From contig JACPQD010000088.1 of assembly GCA_016190665.1 (NCBI GenBank), forward strand, positions 1-55,332: a stretch of DNA of 55,332 bases. The letters run 5' to 3'. Under the pieces are notes generated by a model. That model was not told the origin of the DNA. It was given only the letters and a program-made list of their open reading frames with translations, and did no database searches. This DNA comes from Chloroflexota bacterium (GTDB lineage: Bacteria; Chloroflexota; Dehalococcoidia; JACPQD01). A program made the translations under genes and the position numbers. Shown in pieces: positions 18,960 to 27,756 of the stretch. Every line of letters begins with the position of its first letter. Positions within the stretch are counted from its first letter, which is position 1.

Positions 18960-19916
18960 GTGCAACAGTATGTTGCCAAGAGATTAGTGATGTTGCTGCC
19001 CGTCCTGCTGGGCGTTTCCATCCTGATATTCCTCATCATGCGCGTCATTCCCGGCGACCCTGCCGTTATGATCCTGGCAAAAGGCGGCCAGGGAGCTTTC
19101 ACCGAGGAAGACCTCCAGGCCATGCGGCAGAAGCTTGGCACCGACAGGCCCCTCCTGGAGCAGTACAGCAGCTGGGTCCTCGGCCTGATCAGGTTGGACG
19201 TCGGCAACTCCCTAGCCACTGATCGACCGGTGCTGGAGGACATCGCCCGGAGGATGCCCGTCACTGCTGAGTTCGCCGTGCTCACCCTGATCAACTCCCT
19301 CGTGATCTCCGTACCCGTGGGCGTCCTCTCGGCGGCCAGGCAAGATACATGGGTGGACTACGTTTTCAGGATCGTGTCGGTGGCCGGCCTCTCCATGCCC
19401 ATCTTCTGGACAGGCACGCTACTGATACTGTTCCTCGTCCTGACGCTGAGATGGATGCCTCCCGTGGTCTACGCCGGAATCATCGAAAATCCCATCGAAA
19501 ACCTGAGCCAGGTAATCTGGCCGAGTCTGGTCATGGGTTACTCCCTTTCGGCCGTAGTCAGCCGGATGACGCGCTCTTGTATGCTGGAAGTGTTGCGGCA
19601 GGACTACATCAGAACGGCCCGGTCCAAAGGTCTCAGAGAGGCGCTGGTCCTGCGTCGTCATGCTTTGAAGAATGCTATCCTGCCGGTAATAACTATCGTC
19701 GGGGTGCAGTTCGGCCATCTGATGGGCGGCAGCGTGCTGATGGAGACCGTCTTCGTCCTTCCCGGAATGGGAAGCCACCTTGTCGAGTCGATCATACAGA
19801 GAGATTACCCTGTTGTGCAGACTATCATTCTTCTCATCGCCGCTATCTTTGTTCTCATCAATCTGGTCATAGATATCCTCTACGCCTGGCTCGACCCGAG
19901 AATTCACTATGCCTAG
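18960..19916 (+). CDS. DppB-type ABC transporter permease
   Basis: 318-residue inner-membrane permease of the peptide/nickel family. The N-terminus YVAKRLVMLLPVLLGVSILI is the typical first helix, followed by VIPGDPAVMI and about five more hydrophobic segments. The cytoplasmic EAA loop that docks the ATPase is seen in DYIRTARSKGLREALVLRRH, and GGSVLMETVFVLPGMG is a family signature. The start is GTG 18960. It follows UGSC paralogue 5 and pairs with the DppC-type gene 112 nt downstream. No DppD/DppF ATPase is in the window, so the transporter must borrow one from elsewhere in the genome. Confidence 0.95.
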   Translation: MQQYVAKRLVMLLPVLLGVSILIFLIMRVIPGDPAVMILAKGGQGAFTEEDLQAMRQKLGTDRPLLEQYSSWVLGLIRLDVGNSLATDRPVLEDIARRMPVTAEFAVLTLINSLVISVPVGVLSAARQDTWVDYVFRIVSVAGLSMPIFWTGTLLILFLVLTLRWMPPVVYAGIIENPIENLSQVIWPSLVMGYSLSAVVSRMTRSCMLEVLRQDYIRTARSKGLREALVLRRHALKNAILPVITIVGVQFGHLMGGSVLMETVFVLPGMGSHLVESIIQRDYPVVQTIILLIAAIFVLINLVIDILYAWLDPRIHYA

Positions 19917-19925
19917 CGCGGAGTG

Positions 19926-20003
19926 GTGAATGCGGGATGCGGAATGAAAGCCTCTGGCGCGTTACCATGATTGATTTATCATTCATCCCTCATCATTCAT
20001 CCT
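19926..20003. repeat. ATTCATCATT/GGTGAATGCGG tract between permease genes
   Basis: GGTGAATGCGGGATGCGGAA on one side and ATTCATCCCTCATCATTCATC on the other form imperfect inverted copies of a short A/T-rich repeat. Similar tracts are at 44895-44945 and 46129-46200. It separates two genes that are normally contiguous. Confidence 0.45.
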
Positions 20004-20028
20004 TGAGAGAAGCGCGAGGAGGAGGCAG

Positions 20029-20931
20029 GTGAGCGCCGATAGCGCCGGGGGGACTGCCCTTGCCGCCAGGTTGAGGGCGTCCCGCAAAGCTTCTCTTCTC
20101 AGAGGGATTATCCGCTTCTGCACAATGAAACCCCTGGGCGCGGCAGGCGGATTCATAATCCTCGTGATGCTGGCCGCGGCCATTTTTGCCCCCTTCATCT
20201 CCCCTCACGACCCCTACGAAATGCGTTTCGACAGCCTCTTCGCCGAACCGGGCGGCGAGTTCCCGCTGGGGACAGACGATTACGGACGTGATATCTTGAG
20301 CCGAATCATCTGGGGTTCGCGCATATCCCTCACCATAGCCCCCATATCGGTTGCCCTGGGGGTAACTTGTGGCGCCATCCTTGGCCTTGTCAGCGGCTTT
20401 CTGGGCGGCAGGGTGGACGTCATAACGCAGCGTTTCATTGACGTCCTGATGGCCTTTCCCGTTTTAGTTCTGGCTCTGTGCGTTGTGGCCGCGCTGGGGC
20501 CTAGCGTGAGGAACGTGATAATTGCCATCGGTGTGGTGCTTATGCCCCCGGGTGCCAGGGTGGTGCGCTCCAGCGCCATTGCCGTGAGGGAGACCCAATA
20601 TGTGGACGCCGCCCGGGCCGTTGGCGCGAGCAACTGGCATGTGCTGGTGCGACACGTCCTCCCCAATTGCCTCGCGCCGCTTATTATTGTGGCCACAGCG
20701 AATCTGGGGTGGGCCATCGTGGTGGAAGCCTCCCTCAGTTTCCTCGGTCTTGGCACGCCGCCGCCCGACCCATCCTGGGGCTCCATGATCTCCATCGAGG
20801 GGCGTCAATTCCTCGAGAAGGCCCCATGGATCGGCATTTCGCCTGGCATCGCTATCAGCCTGGGGGTATTCGGTTTCAACATACTGGGGGACGCGCTGCG
20901 GGACGTCTGGGACCCACGCCTCAAGCGGTAG
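20029..20931 (+). CDS. DppC-type ABC transporter permease
   Basis: 300-residue partner permease. It has the DppC N-terminal helix (GFIILVMLAAAIFAPFISPH), LGTDDYGRDILSRIIWGSRI, a characteristic DppC motif, the EAA loop in TQYVDAARAVGASNWHVLVR, and SLSFLGLGTPPPDPSWGSMI near the C-terminus. The start is GTG 20029 behind GGAGGAGG. With the upstream gene it forms a complete membrane channel, but at least eight intact SBPs in this window would have to share it or use channels elsewhere. Confidence 0.95.
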   Translation: MSADSAGGTALAARLRASRKASLLRGIIRFCTMKPLGAAGGFIILVMLAAAIFAPFISPHDPYEMRFDSLFAEPGGEFPLGTDDYGRDILSRIIWGSRISLTIAPISVALGVTCGAILGLVSGFLGGRVDVITQRFIDVLMAFPVLVLALCVVAALGPSVRNVIIAIGVVLMPPGARVVRSSAIAVRETQYVDAARAVGASNWHVLVRHVLPNCLAPLIIVATANLGWAIVVEASLSFLGLGTPPPDPSWGSMISIEGRQFLEKAPWIGISPGIAISLGVFGFNILGDALRDVWDPRLKR

Positions 20932-21241
20932 TCCCGACATGCAGGAGATAGGTTGGTGACTGGGGACCGCAGACTAGTACAACGTAACATCGATTTGTGC
21001 GTACGATGGGTGGAGCCAAGCGTGACCCATCACAAAGAACCCGGCACGTGATAGTGGAGTGTCCCGCGATTTCGTCAGGCTCCACCCACCCTACGGCTGA
21101 GATACCCTTGTCCGAACTTATTGGTGTTACACGCTACTAGGGGTGGATCGGCGCAACAAACGCCAGTTGACGATTGCCGGCGGGTAGCCTATAATCCAAC
21201 ACATTCGGCGACGCTGCAACTTCGACTAAGGGCTGGGTGAG
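20932..21241. other. Gene-free 310-nt interval with a REP-like palindrome
   Basis: I see no gene here. TGGGTGGAGCC (21007-21017) is the inverse of GGCTCCACCCA (21078-21088), and the right arm continues into CCCTACGGCTG, matching the ends of the palindromes beside the RAYT transposase at 33.5-34.2 kb. This is probably a solitary member of that REP family. Confidence 0.5.
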
Positions 21242-21625
21242 GTGCTCGTGACGGCTTCCCTCAAGAGACATCTGCTGGTGGCTGGCGGAATGTTCTTTGT
21301 CGGCCTGGGGATTCTCGGGCTGGTTTTGCCCCTCTTGCCCACGTTTCCTTTTCTCCTGCTCGCTGCTGGCTGCTTCGCCAAAAGTTCGCCCCGGTTTCAT
21401 AGCTGGCTCCTGAACAACAGGTACGTGGGCCGACACATCAGGGACTACGGTGAGCGAAGGGGCCTGTCGCTCAGAGCCAAGATTTTCGCCATCTCCTTGA
21501 TGTGGATAGTTACCGGTTATTCGGCTATCGTGGCTCTGGACAACCTTCACCTCAGGGTGTTCTTGTTCCTCCTGGTTGCGGCTGTCACCGTCCATATCGC
21601 GAAATTGTCCACCGTAAGCAGGTAA
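21242..21625 (+). CDS. DUF454 (YbaN-like) small inner-membrane protein
   Basis: 127 residues with the family signature GLVLPLLPTFPFLLLAAGCF, then AKSSPRFHSWLLNN and GERRGLSLRAK. There are three to four hydrophobic segments (about 10-45 and 77-120). The function of the family is unknown. The start is GTG 21242. It lies 60 nt upstream of the next SBP gene. It is probably unrelated to the transport system, though its position inside the cluster is worth noting. Confidence 0.9.
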   Translation: MLVTASLKRHLLVAGGMFFVGLGILGLVLPLLPTFPFLLLAAGCFAKSSPRFHSWLLNNRYVGRHIRDYGERRGLSLRAKIFAISLMWIVTGYSAIVALDNLHLRVFLFLLVAAVTVHIAKLSTVSR

Positions 21626-21685
21626 GGGGCATCGCAGGCTTACGTTTCCTTTGTGAGACAAGCGTCTGACGCAAGGAGGTCACAC

Positions 21686-23356
21686 ATGCGTGCGAGAAAT
21701 CTGGTGTGCCTGATGGCTGTAGGGCTGATGGTGTCGAGTTGCAGTCCGGCAATAGCGCCAACTCCGACGCAGAAATCAGCGGCGCCGGGAGCGCCAGCGG
21801 CGGAGAAACCCAAGCCGGCAGCTCTCTCGCCCACATCCAGACCCTCAGGGGAGCAGCCGAAATACGGTGGCATGCTGACCTTCGCCCACGCCGCCGAGCC
21901 GGCCAGCTTCGACCTTCACCAGGAGTCCGGCGGGCAACACCCCCTCTTTCTGACGCAGTCCTATAACGGCTTACTCCAGTACGACCCCCTGGCTTGGCCA
22001 GAGGCGAAGGTTATTTCGGACCTGGCTTCCACCTGGAAGGTAAGCCCCGATGGGCTCGAGTACACCTTTCAGCTAAAGGAGGGTGCAAAGTGGCACGACG
22101 GCAAGCCTTTCACGAGCCAGGATGTCCAGGTGAGTCTCGACAGGATTCGCAAACCGCCTCGGGGCATGCGCAGCCCGAGACAGGCTGCTTTCGGCTCCAT
22201 TGGCCAGGTCGAAGCAATCAGCGGCGCTACGGTGAGGGTTCGACTGCAGCGTCCGAGCGCCTCGCTCATAGCGAACCTGGCGACGGACTGGCTCGCCATG
22301 GTCCCCAAGCATGTCGTCGAGGCGAAGGGAGACATGAAGCGGGACGTTGTGGGCACGGGCCCTTTCAAGCTGAAGGGTTTTGTCGCCGGAACGAGCTACG
22401 ATTATGTGAAGAACCCTGACTATTTTGTGAAGGGCCGGCCTTACCTGGATGCCATTAAGGTCTACCTGATCAAGGACGAGGCTACGCGCTTCGCCGCGCT
22501 CCGCACCGGCAGGCTTTTGCTTCTCCCGCCACCCTATGGGGTCAGTGTCTCCCAATCCAACCTGGCGAAAAGCGATCAGAACCTGGTAGTCCAGACTAAC
22601 TGGCGCCCCACGCTTCGACACCTTCGTTTTAACCTGGAGAAAGCGCCCTGGTCCGACCCGCGCGTCCGCCGGGCCATGAGCCTGGCGATCGACCGCCAAG
22701 CTTTGGTCGCCACGGTGTTTGAAGGCGGCGCTATCCCCGGCGTTCAGATGCCGTCGGCGGGGCTCTGGGGCATCCCGGAGGACGAACTGCTGAAGATGCC
22801 TGGCTTTCGGCAACCCAAGGACGCCGACGTGGCCGAGGCCAAGCGGCTCCTGGCGGAGGCCGGTCTCGCCGGGGGGTTCAGTACGACTGTCCTCACGCGT
22901 CCGGAAGAGGTCTATCAAAAGATGGGGACCTTCTTTCTCGCCGAGGTGGGAAAGCTGGGCATCAAGGGCGAGCTGCAGATAAGGGTCACGGCCGCCTTTG
23001 ATGACGCTCTCGGTAGGGGCGCATTCGATGTTGTGGTTGCTGGTACAGCTACGGCCATTGACGACCCGGACCTGAGGTTCGGCGAGAACTACGTGACCGG
23101 CGCGGGAAGGAACTACGGAAAGTATAGTAACCCTAAGCTGGATGAACTATTCGAGAAGCAGTCCCAGGCGCTGGATGTGGATGCGCGGAAGAAACTGGTG
23201 CGGGAGATGCTGAACATACTTCTCCAGGACAACCCGGACGTTCCCTTCTCCTGGGACATCACCTATATCTCCCATTCCTCCCGCCTGAGGAATTACAAGA
23301 TAGCTTCCTCTCCCTACGTCAATAGCCGGCACCAGGAGGTATGGCTGGCCAATTAG
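21686..23356 (+). CDS. Family-5 ABC transporter solute-binding lipoprotein
   Basis: 556 residues. The signal peptide ends MVSSC (Cys19), then a short Pro/Ala linker, then the SBP_bac_5 core: YGGMLTFAHAAEPASFDLHQ, GAKWHDGKPFTSQDVQVSLD, VGTGPFKLKGF, GRPYLDAIKVYLIKD, RVRRAMSLAIDRQALV and C-terminal QEVWLAN. The start is ATG 21686 behind AAGGAGG; an upstream in-frame ATG at 21653 lacks a ribosome site. It is the last gene of the plus-strand cluster. A 19-codon relic of another SBP lies immediately after it. Confidence 0.95.
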   Translation: MRARNLVCLMAVGLMVSSCSPAIAPTPTQKSAAPGAPAAEKPKPAALSPTSRPSGEQPKYGGMLTFAHAAEPASFDLHQESGGQHPLFLTQSYNGLLQYDPLAWPEAKVISDLASTWKVSPDGLEYTFQLKEGAKWHDGKPFTSQDVQVSLDRIRKPPRGMRSPRQAAFGSIGQVEAISGATVRVRLQRPSASLIANLATDWLAMVPKHVVEAKGDMKRDVVGTGPFKLKGFVAGTSYDYVKNPDYFVKGRPYLDAIKVYLIKDEATRFAALRTGRLLLLPPPYGVSVSQSNLAKSDQNLVVQTNWRPTLRHLRFNLEKAPWSDPRVRRAMSLAIDRQALVATVFEGGAIPGVQMPSAGLWGIPEDELLKMPGFRQPKDADVAEAKRLLAEAGLAGGFSTTVLTRPEEVYQKMGTFFLAEVGKLGIKGELQIRVTAAFDDALGRGAFDVVVAGTATAIDDPDLRFGENYVTGAGRNYGKYSNPKLDELFEKQSQALDVDARKKLVREMLNILLQDNPDVPFSWDITYISHSSRLRNYKIASSPYVNSRHQEVWLAN

Positions 23357-23375
23357 CCGCTCCGCTGCTGGGGCC

Positions 23376-23432
23376 TGGTGGTATGGCGCTTACAACAACC
23401 ACAGGTATCAAGATGTCTGGTTGGCAGGGTGA
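23376..23432 (+). pseudogene. C-terminal relic of a solute-binding protein gene
   Basis: Nineteen nt after the previous stop, a frame reads WWYGAYNNHRYQDVWLAG then TGA. This is the characteristic end of the local SBP family (compare NNKYQDVWLAG at 12.3 kb). Only this tail survives. It indicates that another SBP once stood here and was deleted. The rest of 23433-23613 has no convincing gene. Confidence 0.6.
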
Positions 23433-23613
23433 GGCGGAGGGAGTTTATGTCAGGGCGAACTGCGGAGACGGCAAACCGCCGTGAAAGGTTGAAGGGAGGC
23501 GAACCTGCCCATAACCAGGGAGAAGATACTGAAGGCCCTGAGGGAGAAGAAAGCAAGCGGATCCGCTGCTCTCACACTACTGTATCACAACGATCAGTAG
23601 CTCCAGGTCGAAG

Positions 23614-25572
23614 CTAGATCCTCCTCCCCACCCGCGATCCTTCGTACATCGCTTCGATCATGATGCGCGGCTCGTTGCAGTCGCCGATGGTGTAGAGCTC
23701 CGGGACCTTCCCCTGCAGGGCGTCGGCGAGGTCCCGGTTCGGCGTCGCGCCCAAGGCGAAGACGACCACCTCCCCAGCGATGAAGCTCTTCTCCCCGTTG
23801 ACCCTGTCCACCGCCGTGACGCCGCTCTCCGTCACTTCCACCACCTCCTTGCCCGTGAACATGGCCACGCCCGCCTCTTTCAGTGCGTTCAGGAGGGAGC
23901 GCCGGTTGTGCACCTCCATGTCATAGGCCATAGCCGGTCGCCGGGAGACGACCGTTACCTGGTTATCGAACTGGGCGAGGAAGTCGGCGGTTTCCGCACC
24001 CACCATGCCACCGCCCACGACCACAACCTTCTTGTTTCGAGGAACGACCTTGCCGCTCAGGACGTCCCAAGCCGTAATGGCCTCCTTGACGCCTGGAACG
24101 GACGGCCTGACCGGCCGTGAGCCGGTGGCGACGATGACCGTATCCGGCTTCTCATTCTCTGCCAGATCAGATGTGACGTCCGTTCCCAGCCTGACCTCAA
24201 CGCCGACCTCAGCCACCTGGCGCTTCATGTAGTTGCGGAAGGCCTCCAGTCTCTCTTTTCCGGGGGGAGCGGTGGCCAGGAGCAGCGCGCCGCCCAGGTC
24301 CGCGCCTTTATCACACAGGGTAACCTGGTGTCCACGGAGAGCGGCTACGCGAGCGGCCTCCATGCCGCCCGGCCCGCCGCCGACGACCAGCACCTTTTTC
24401 TTGACCGACGCCGGCTGGAGCACCAGGAACTCTAGCTCCCGTCCGGTGACCGGGTTGACATTGCAACGCCGAGCCCCGCCGCCCAGCCGCCTTCTGGAGG
24501 AAGGATGATTACACTCCCCGCAGTTGAGGCAAGGGATGATATCCTCCAGCCTGCCTTCCCGGACCTTGTTGGGCCAGTGGGAATCGGCGAGAAGGGGGCG
24601 CGCCAGGCCGATGAAGTCCGCTTTGCCCTCAGCCAGGACGCTCTCGCAGAAGGCGGGCGTGCGCAGCCCGCCCCCGGCGATGACCGGGATGTTAACGGCC
24701 CTCTTGACGGCCTCCCAGATGTAGCTCTTCCAGCCCTCCCTGTCGCGCATGGTATCGTTCATCTTCTCGGCGGTCTCGTAGATGCCGCAGGTGACGCTGA
24801 GATAGGCCACTCCCGCCTCTTCGAGCATCTTCGCCATCGCGGGGGAGTCCTCGATGGTTATCCCGCCCGCGACGAACTCCTCCGCTCCGAAGCGGAACCC
24901 GATGGGGAAGCCATCTCCGACCACGTGCTTGACGCGTTTGAGCAACTCGAGAGGGAACCGCATGCGGTTTTGCAGGCTGCCGCCGAAGTCGTCGGTCCGC
25001 CGGTTAGTGTAGGGCGACATGAACTGCTCGATGAGGTAGCCGTGGGCGCCGTGCAGCTCCATGGCGTCGTAGCCGACCTTCTTCGCCCGCAGCGCGGCCT
25101 CCGCCCACTTCTCGATGATATCGTAAATCTCGTCTTTCTCCAGCGGGTGGGCGAGGGGATAGTCATGCTCGCCCATGAAGGAGCAAGGGACGGTGGAGGG
25201 GGCGACGGGCTGGCGGCCTTCGAGGACGAAGGGGTAGATCTCGCGGCCGGGGTGGTTCAGTTGCAGGCAGATAGGCGTCCCCTCGGCGTGGACCGCCTCC
25301 ACCAGCTCGTAGTGTCCCGCCATGTACCAATCGGCGTCCAGGATGAGCTGGTTGAGGGAGATGCGCCCGAAGGGAGAGCAGTTCCCCGTGATGATGAACC
25401 CCACGCCGCCCCGGGCGCGCTCCACGTAGTGAGCGATGGTCTTCTCCGTCACCTCGCCGATGGCGGTGGCGTAGGCCGTCCCCATGGGCAGCATGACGAG
25501 GCGGTTCTTCAGGGCGACGTCGGTTATGCGGGCTTTCCCAAAGAGCTTGGGGAAAGGCACTTCTGTTTTCAT
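23614..25572 (-). CDS. Old-yellow-enzyme/2,4-dienoyl-CoA reductase-type Fe-S flavoprotein
   Basis: 652 residues with the FadH/BaiCD/enoate-reductase architecture. Residues 1-340 are an FMN-binding TIM barrel (PMGTAYA, LQLNHPGRE, ELHGAHGYLIEQFMSP, TDDFGGSLQNRMRF). A [4Fe-4S] set follows at Cys348, 351, 354 and 370 (CLNCGEC...RRCNVNP). An FAD/NAD(P)H domain has VLVVGGGPGGMEAA (about 394-407) and a second dinucleotide fold KVVVVGGGMVGAETA. Such enzymes pass electrons from NAD(P)H via FAD and the cluster to FMN and reduce activated C=C bonds. The Cys spacing CxxCxxC differs slightly from the usual CxxCxxxC. Its ATG overlaps the stop of the B12-binding subunit gene (ATGA), so the two are translationally coupled. 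A paralogue is at 30553. Confidence 0.93.
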   Translation of the reverse strand: MKTEVPFPKLFGKARITDVALKNRLVMLPMGTAYATAIGEVTEKTIAHYVERARGGVGFIITGNCSPFGRISLNQLILDADWYMAGHYELVEAVHAEGTPICLQLNHPGREIYPFVLEGRQPVAPSTVPCSFMGEHDYPLAHPLEKDEIYDIIEKWAEAALRAKKVGYDAMELHGAHGYLIEQFMSPYTNRRTDDFGGSLQNRMRFPLELLKRVKHVVGDGFPIGFRFGAEEFVAGGITIEDSPAMAKMLEEAGVAYLSVTCGIYETAEKMNDTMRDREGWKSYIWEAVKRAVNIPVIAGGGLRTPAFCESVLAEGKADFIGLARPLLADSHWPNKVREGRLEDIIPCLNCGECNHPSSRRRLGGGARRCNVNPVTGRELEFLVLQPASVKKKVLVVGGGPGGMEAARVAALRGHQVTLCDKGADLGGALLLATAPPGKERLEAFRNYMKRQVAEVGVEVRLGTDVTSDLAENEKPDTVIVATGSRPVRPSVPGVKEAITAWDVLSGKVVPRNKKVVVVGGGMVGAETADFLAQFDNQVTVVSRRPAMAYDMEVHNRRSLLNALKEAGVAMFTGKEVVEVTESGVTAVDRVNGEKSFIAGEVVVFALGATPNRDLADALQGKVPELYTIGDCNEPRIMIEAMYEGSRVGRRI

Positions 25573-25973
25573 CCGCCCGCCAGCTCCCTCACCCGCGCCA
25601 CAATCGTATCCATCCGGCTGCCCGTGGGGAAGACCTCCGCGATGCCCCGCTCCTTCAGGAACTCGAAGTCCTCCGGCTGAATGAAGCCGCCCAATACTAC
25701 CGGGACGTCCAGCCCGTTGTCCCTCAAGCCCCGCACTATCCTTGGCGCCACCGTCCGGTGCGAATCGGTCAGCGAGCTCAATCCGACGACGTCCACGTCT
25801 TCCTGGACAGCCGACGCCACGATCTGTTCCACGGTCCGATGGCGGCCCAGGTAGACCACCTCCATCCCCGCGTCCCGCAGCGCCTTAAGCACCACCAGCA
25901 CGCCCCAGTCGTGGCCGTCCAGCCCGATCTTGGAGAGAAGCACCTTGATTCTCGTCTGGTTGTTTGATGTCAT
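25569..25973 (-). CDS. B12-binding small subunit of acyl-CoA mutase
   Basis: 134-residue cobalamin-binding domain with the base-off/His-on signature D19-G-H21-D-W-G24, then SSLTDSH and VVLGGFI. This matches the separate small subunit of split methylmalonyl/isobutyryl-CoA mutases. The start is ATG 25973 (MTSNNQTRIK); the frame extends upstream to 26027, but that part is the period-9 repeat. It lies 59 nt after the large-subunit gene and overlaps the downstream flavoenzyme by 4 nt, so three genes form one operon. Confidence 0.95.
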   Translation of the reverse strand: MTSNNQTRIKVLLSKIGLDGHDWGVLVVLKALRDAGMEVVYLGRHRTVEQIVASAVQEDVDVVGLSSLTDSHRTVAPRIVRGLRDNGLDVPVVLGGFIQPEDFEFLKERGIAEVFPTGSRMDTIVARVRELAGG

Positions 25974-25985
25974 TGGATCCTCGTA

Positions 25986-26024
25986 GTCTGACAGGTCGGA
26001 CAGGTCTGACGGGTCCGACCGTCG
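25986..26024. repeat. Period-9 GTCnGACnn array
   Basis: Four consecutive units (GTCTGACAG, GTCGGACAG, GTCTGACGG, GTCCGACC) fill the gap between the two mutase subunit genes. Similar arrays are at 30495, 37476 and 47951. Confidence 0.7.
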
Positions 26025-26032
26025 CACCGCCC

Positions 26033-27730
26033 CTACACCAGCCGCGCCTCGGTGTGCTCGCCCCAGACCGCTTTCAATGCCTGCGCGATCTCGCCGTTCG
26101 TGCAGTAAGCCTTGACCGCGTCGATCATGGCGGGCATGAGGTTGTTCTCAGGCTTCGCCGGCAGCGAGGCCATCGCTTTGACCTCATCGAGGGTGCGCTG
26201 CACCCGTTTAGCTTCCCGCTTGCGGCGCAGCTCGCCCAGCGCCTCGACGCGCTGTGCCTCGAACTCCGGCTTGGCGCGATAAATCTTGGTCGGACGGTTT
26301 TCCTCGTCCTCGCTGGTGAACTTGTTGACGCCCACCCAGACCATCTCGCCGCTCTCAATGGCCTTCTGCCAGTTGTAGCCGTCCTCGGCGAGGGCGCGGT
26401 GGAAATAGCCCTCCTCGATGCAGCGCAGCACGCCGCCGCGTTTCTCGATGGCCTCCAGCTCCTGCATGATGTGCTTCTCGAAGTCCAGCGTCAGCGACTC
26501 TATGAAGTAGGAGCCGGCCAGCGGGTCGACGGTGTCCGTTATGCCCGTCTCGTAGGCGATGACCTGCTGCGTGCGCAGCGAGGTCAGGATGGCATCCCGC
26601 GTCGGGGTGCCGAAATGCTCGTCGTAGGCGCGTAGCCCGATGGCATTGCAGCCGGACAGGGCCAACGCCATGCCGGCGATGGTGTTGCGCGCGATATTGT
26701 TCAGGTATTGCTGCTTCTGAAGGGACAGGCCCCCGTTTGCGCCGTGCACCCGGCACATCATGGACTCCGGCTTCTTCGCGCCGAAGCGCTCCTTGAGAGT
26801 CCGGGCGTAAATCTTCCGCATGGCCCGGTGCTTAGCGATCTCCTGGAAGAAGTCGGTATGCTCGCTATTGGCCAGGATGTAGATGTGGGGCGCCACGGCG
26901 TCGATATCGACGCCCCGATCCACGATCTCCTGCAGGTAGGCGAAGCCGTTGGCCAGGCCGAAGGCGGCGGCATGCACGGGAGTGGCCCCTCGATGGGCGT
27001 AGTGGGTGACCGAGACCGTTATCGGCTCGTATCTGGGCATATGCTCGGCGCAGTAGCAGATGATGTCCGTCCCGAGCCGCAGGGAAGGCCCAGGGGGGAA
27101 TATGTAGTTGCCCCGAACGGTGTACTCCTTCAGGATATCGTTCTGGCACTCCCCACGCAGACGCTTCAGGTCGACCCCCTGCCGCTCGGCGATGGCGATG
27201 TGGGAGGCGACGGACACGGCGGCCAGCGCATTGGACACGAAGCTGACCATGACGTCGCCCACATTGATCCCATCCAGGGCGATTTCCCAGTCTCGCAGCG
27301 AGGTCATGGACAGCCCGACCCGGCCCACTTCTCCCTCCGCCATGGCGTCGTCGGGGTCCAGGCCCAACTGGGTGGGCAGGTCCAGCGCGATGAAGACCCG
27401 GTCCAGCCCGCTGGTGAGCATGGACTTCCAGAGCTCGTTGCATTCCTCAGGCGTCCCGCGCCCCGTGTAAGAAAGGGACTCCCAGAGGCGGCCGCGGTAC
27501 ATGGTGGGACGCGTGCCGCGGACGAACGGGTAGTCGCCGGGCAGGCCTACATCCTTCAAGTAGTCGAAGCCGCGCTCCTCGAGGTCCAGAAGGGTGTAGC
27601 AACGCTGCACCGGGATGCCGGAGCGGCAGGCGAACTCCTTGCGGCGCTCCGCGTCGAACTCCCTGGCGTGGGCCTTCCCCCAGGCTTGGGTGGCTTTCTC
27701 TATCTCTTTCAACTTCTCCTTATCAAACAT
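26033..27730 (-). CDS. Divergent B12-dependent acyl-CoA mutase, large (catalytic) subunit
   Basis: 565 residues, the separate catalytic subunit of a methylmalonyl-CoA-mutase-type enzyme that rearranges acyl-CoA carbon skeletons with adenosylcobalamin. The start is ATG 27730 behind GGGAGG; the upstream ATG (27748) lies in repeat DNA. Active-site positions equivalent to Propionibacterium Tyr89, Gln197, Arg207 and His244 appear as Tyr88, Gln196, Arg206 and His243, with identical spacing. Tyr and Arg favour a methylmalonyl-like carboxylated substrate over isobutyryl (Phe/Gln) or 2-hydroxyisobutyryl (Ile). However the usual RQYAGFG is LSYTGRG and GYHMQEAG is VTHYAHRG, so it is a distant subfamily and its substrate is open. 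It is upstream of the B12 subunit and of a dienoyl-CoA-reductase-type enzyme. Confidence 0.92.
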   Translation of the reverse strand: MFDKEKLKEIEKATQAWGKAHAREFDAERRKEFACRSGIPVQRCYTLLDLEERGFDYLKDVGLPGDYPFVRGTRPTMYRGRLWESLSYTGRGTPEECNELWKSMLTSGLDRVFIALDLPTQLGLDPDDAMAEGEVGRVGLSMTSLRDWEIALDGINVGDVMVSFVSNALAAVSVASHIAIAERQGVDLKRLRGECQNDILKEYTVRGNYIFPPGPSLRLGTDIICYCAEHMPRYEPITVSVTHYAHRGATPVHAAAFGLANGFAYLQEIVDRGVDIDAVAPHIYILANSEHTDFFQEIAKHRAMRKIYARTLKERFGAKKPESMMCRVHGANGGLSLQKQQYLNNIARNTIAGMALALSGCNAIGLRAYDEHFGTPTRDAILTSLRTQQVIAYETGITDTVDPLAGSYFIESLTLDFEKHIMQELEAIEKRGGVLRCIEEGYFHRALAEDGYNWQKAIESGEMVWVGVNKFTSEDEENRPTKIYRAKPEFEAQRVEALGELRRKREAKRVQRTLDEVKAMASLPAKPENNLMPAMIDAVKAYCTNGEIAQALKAVWGEHTEARLV

Positions 27731-27756
27731 CACGGGCCTCCCGAACATGGATAGAC

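Noticed and set aside
23490..23617. Small open frame after the SBP relic
   Set aside because: Short, no recognisable family and no good ribosome site. The DNA here looks like remnant sequence.
24505..27754. Long plus-strand open frames opposite the flavoenzyme and mutase genes
   Set aside because: They are antisense shadows of well-conserved minus-strand genes in GC-rich DNA and have no family features.
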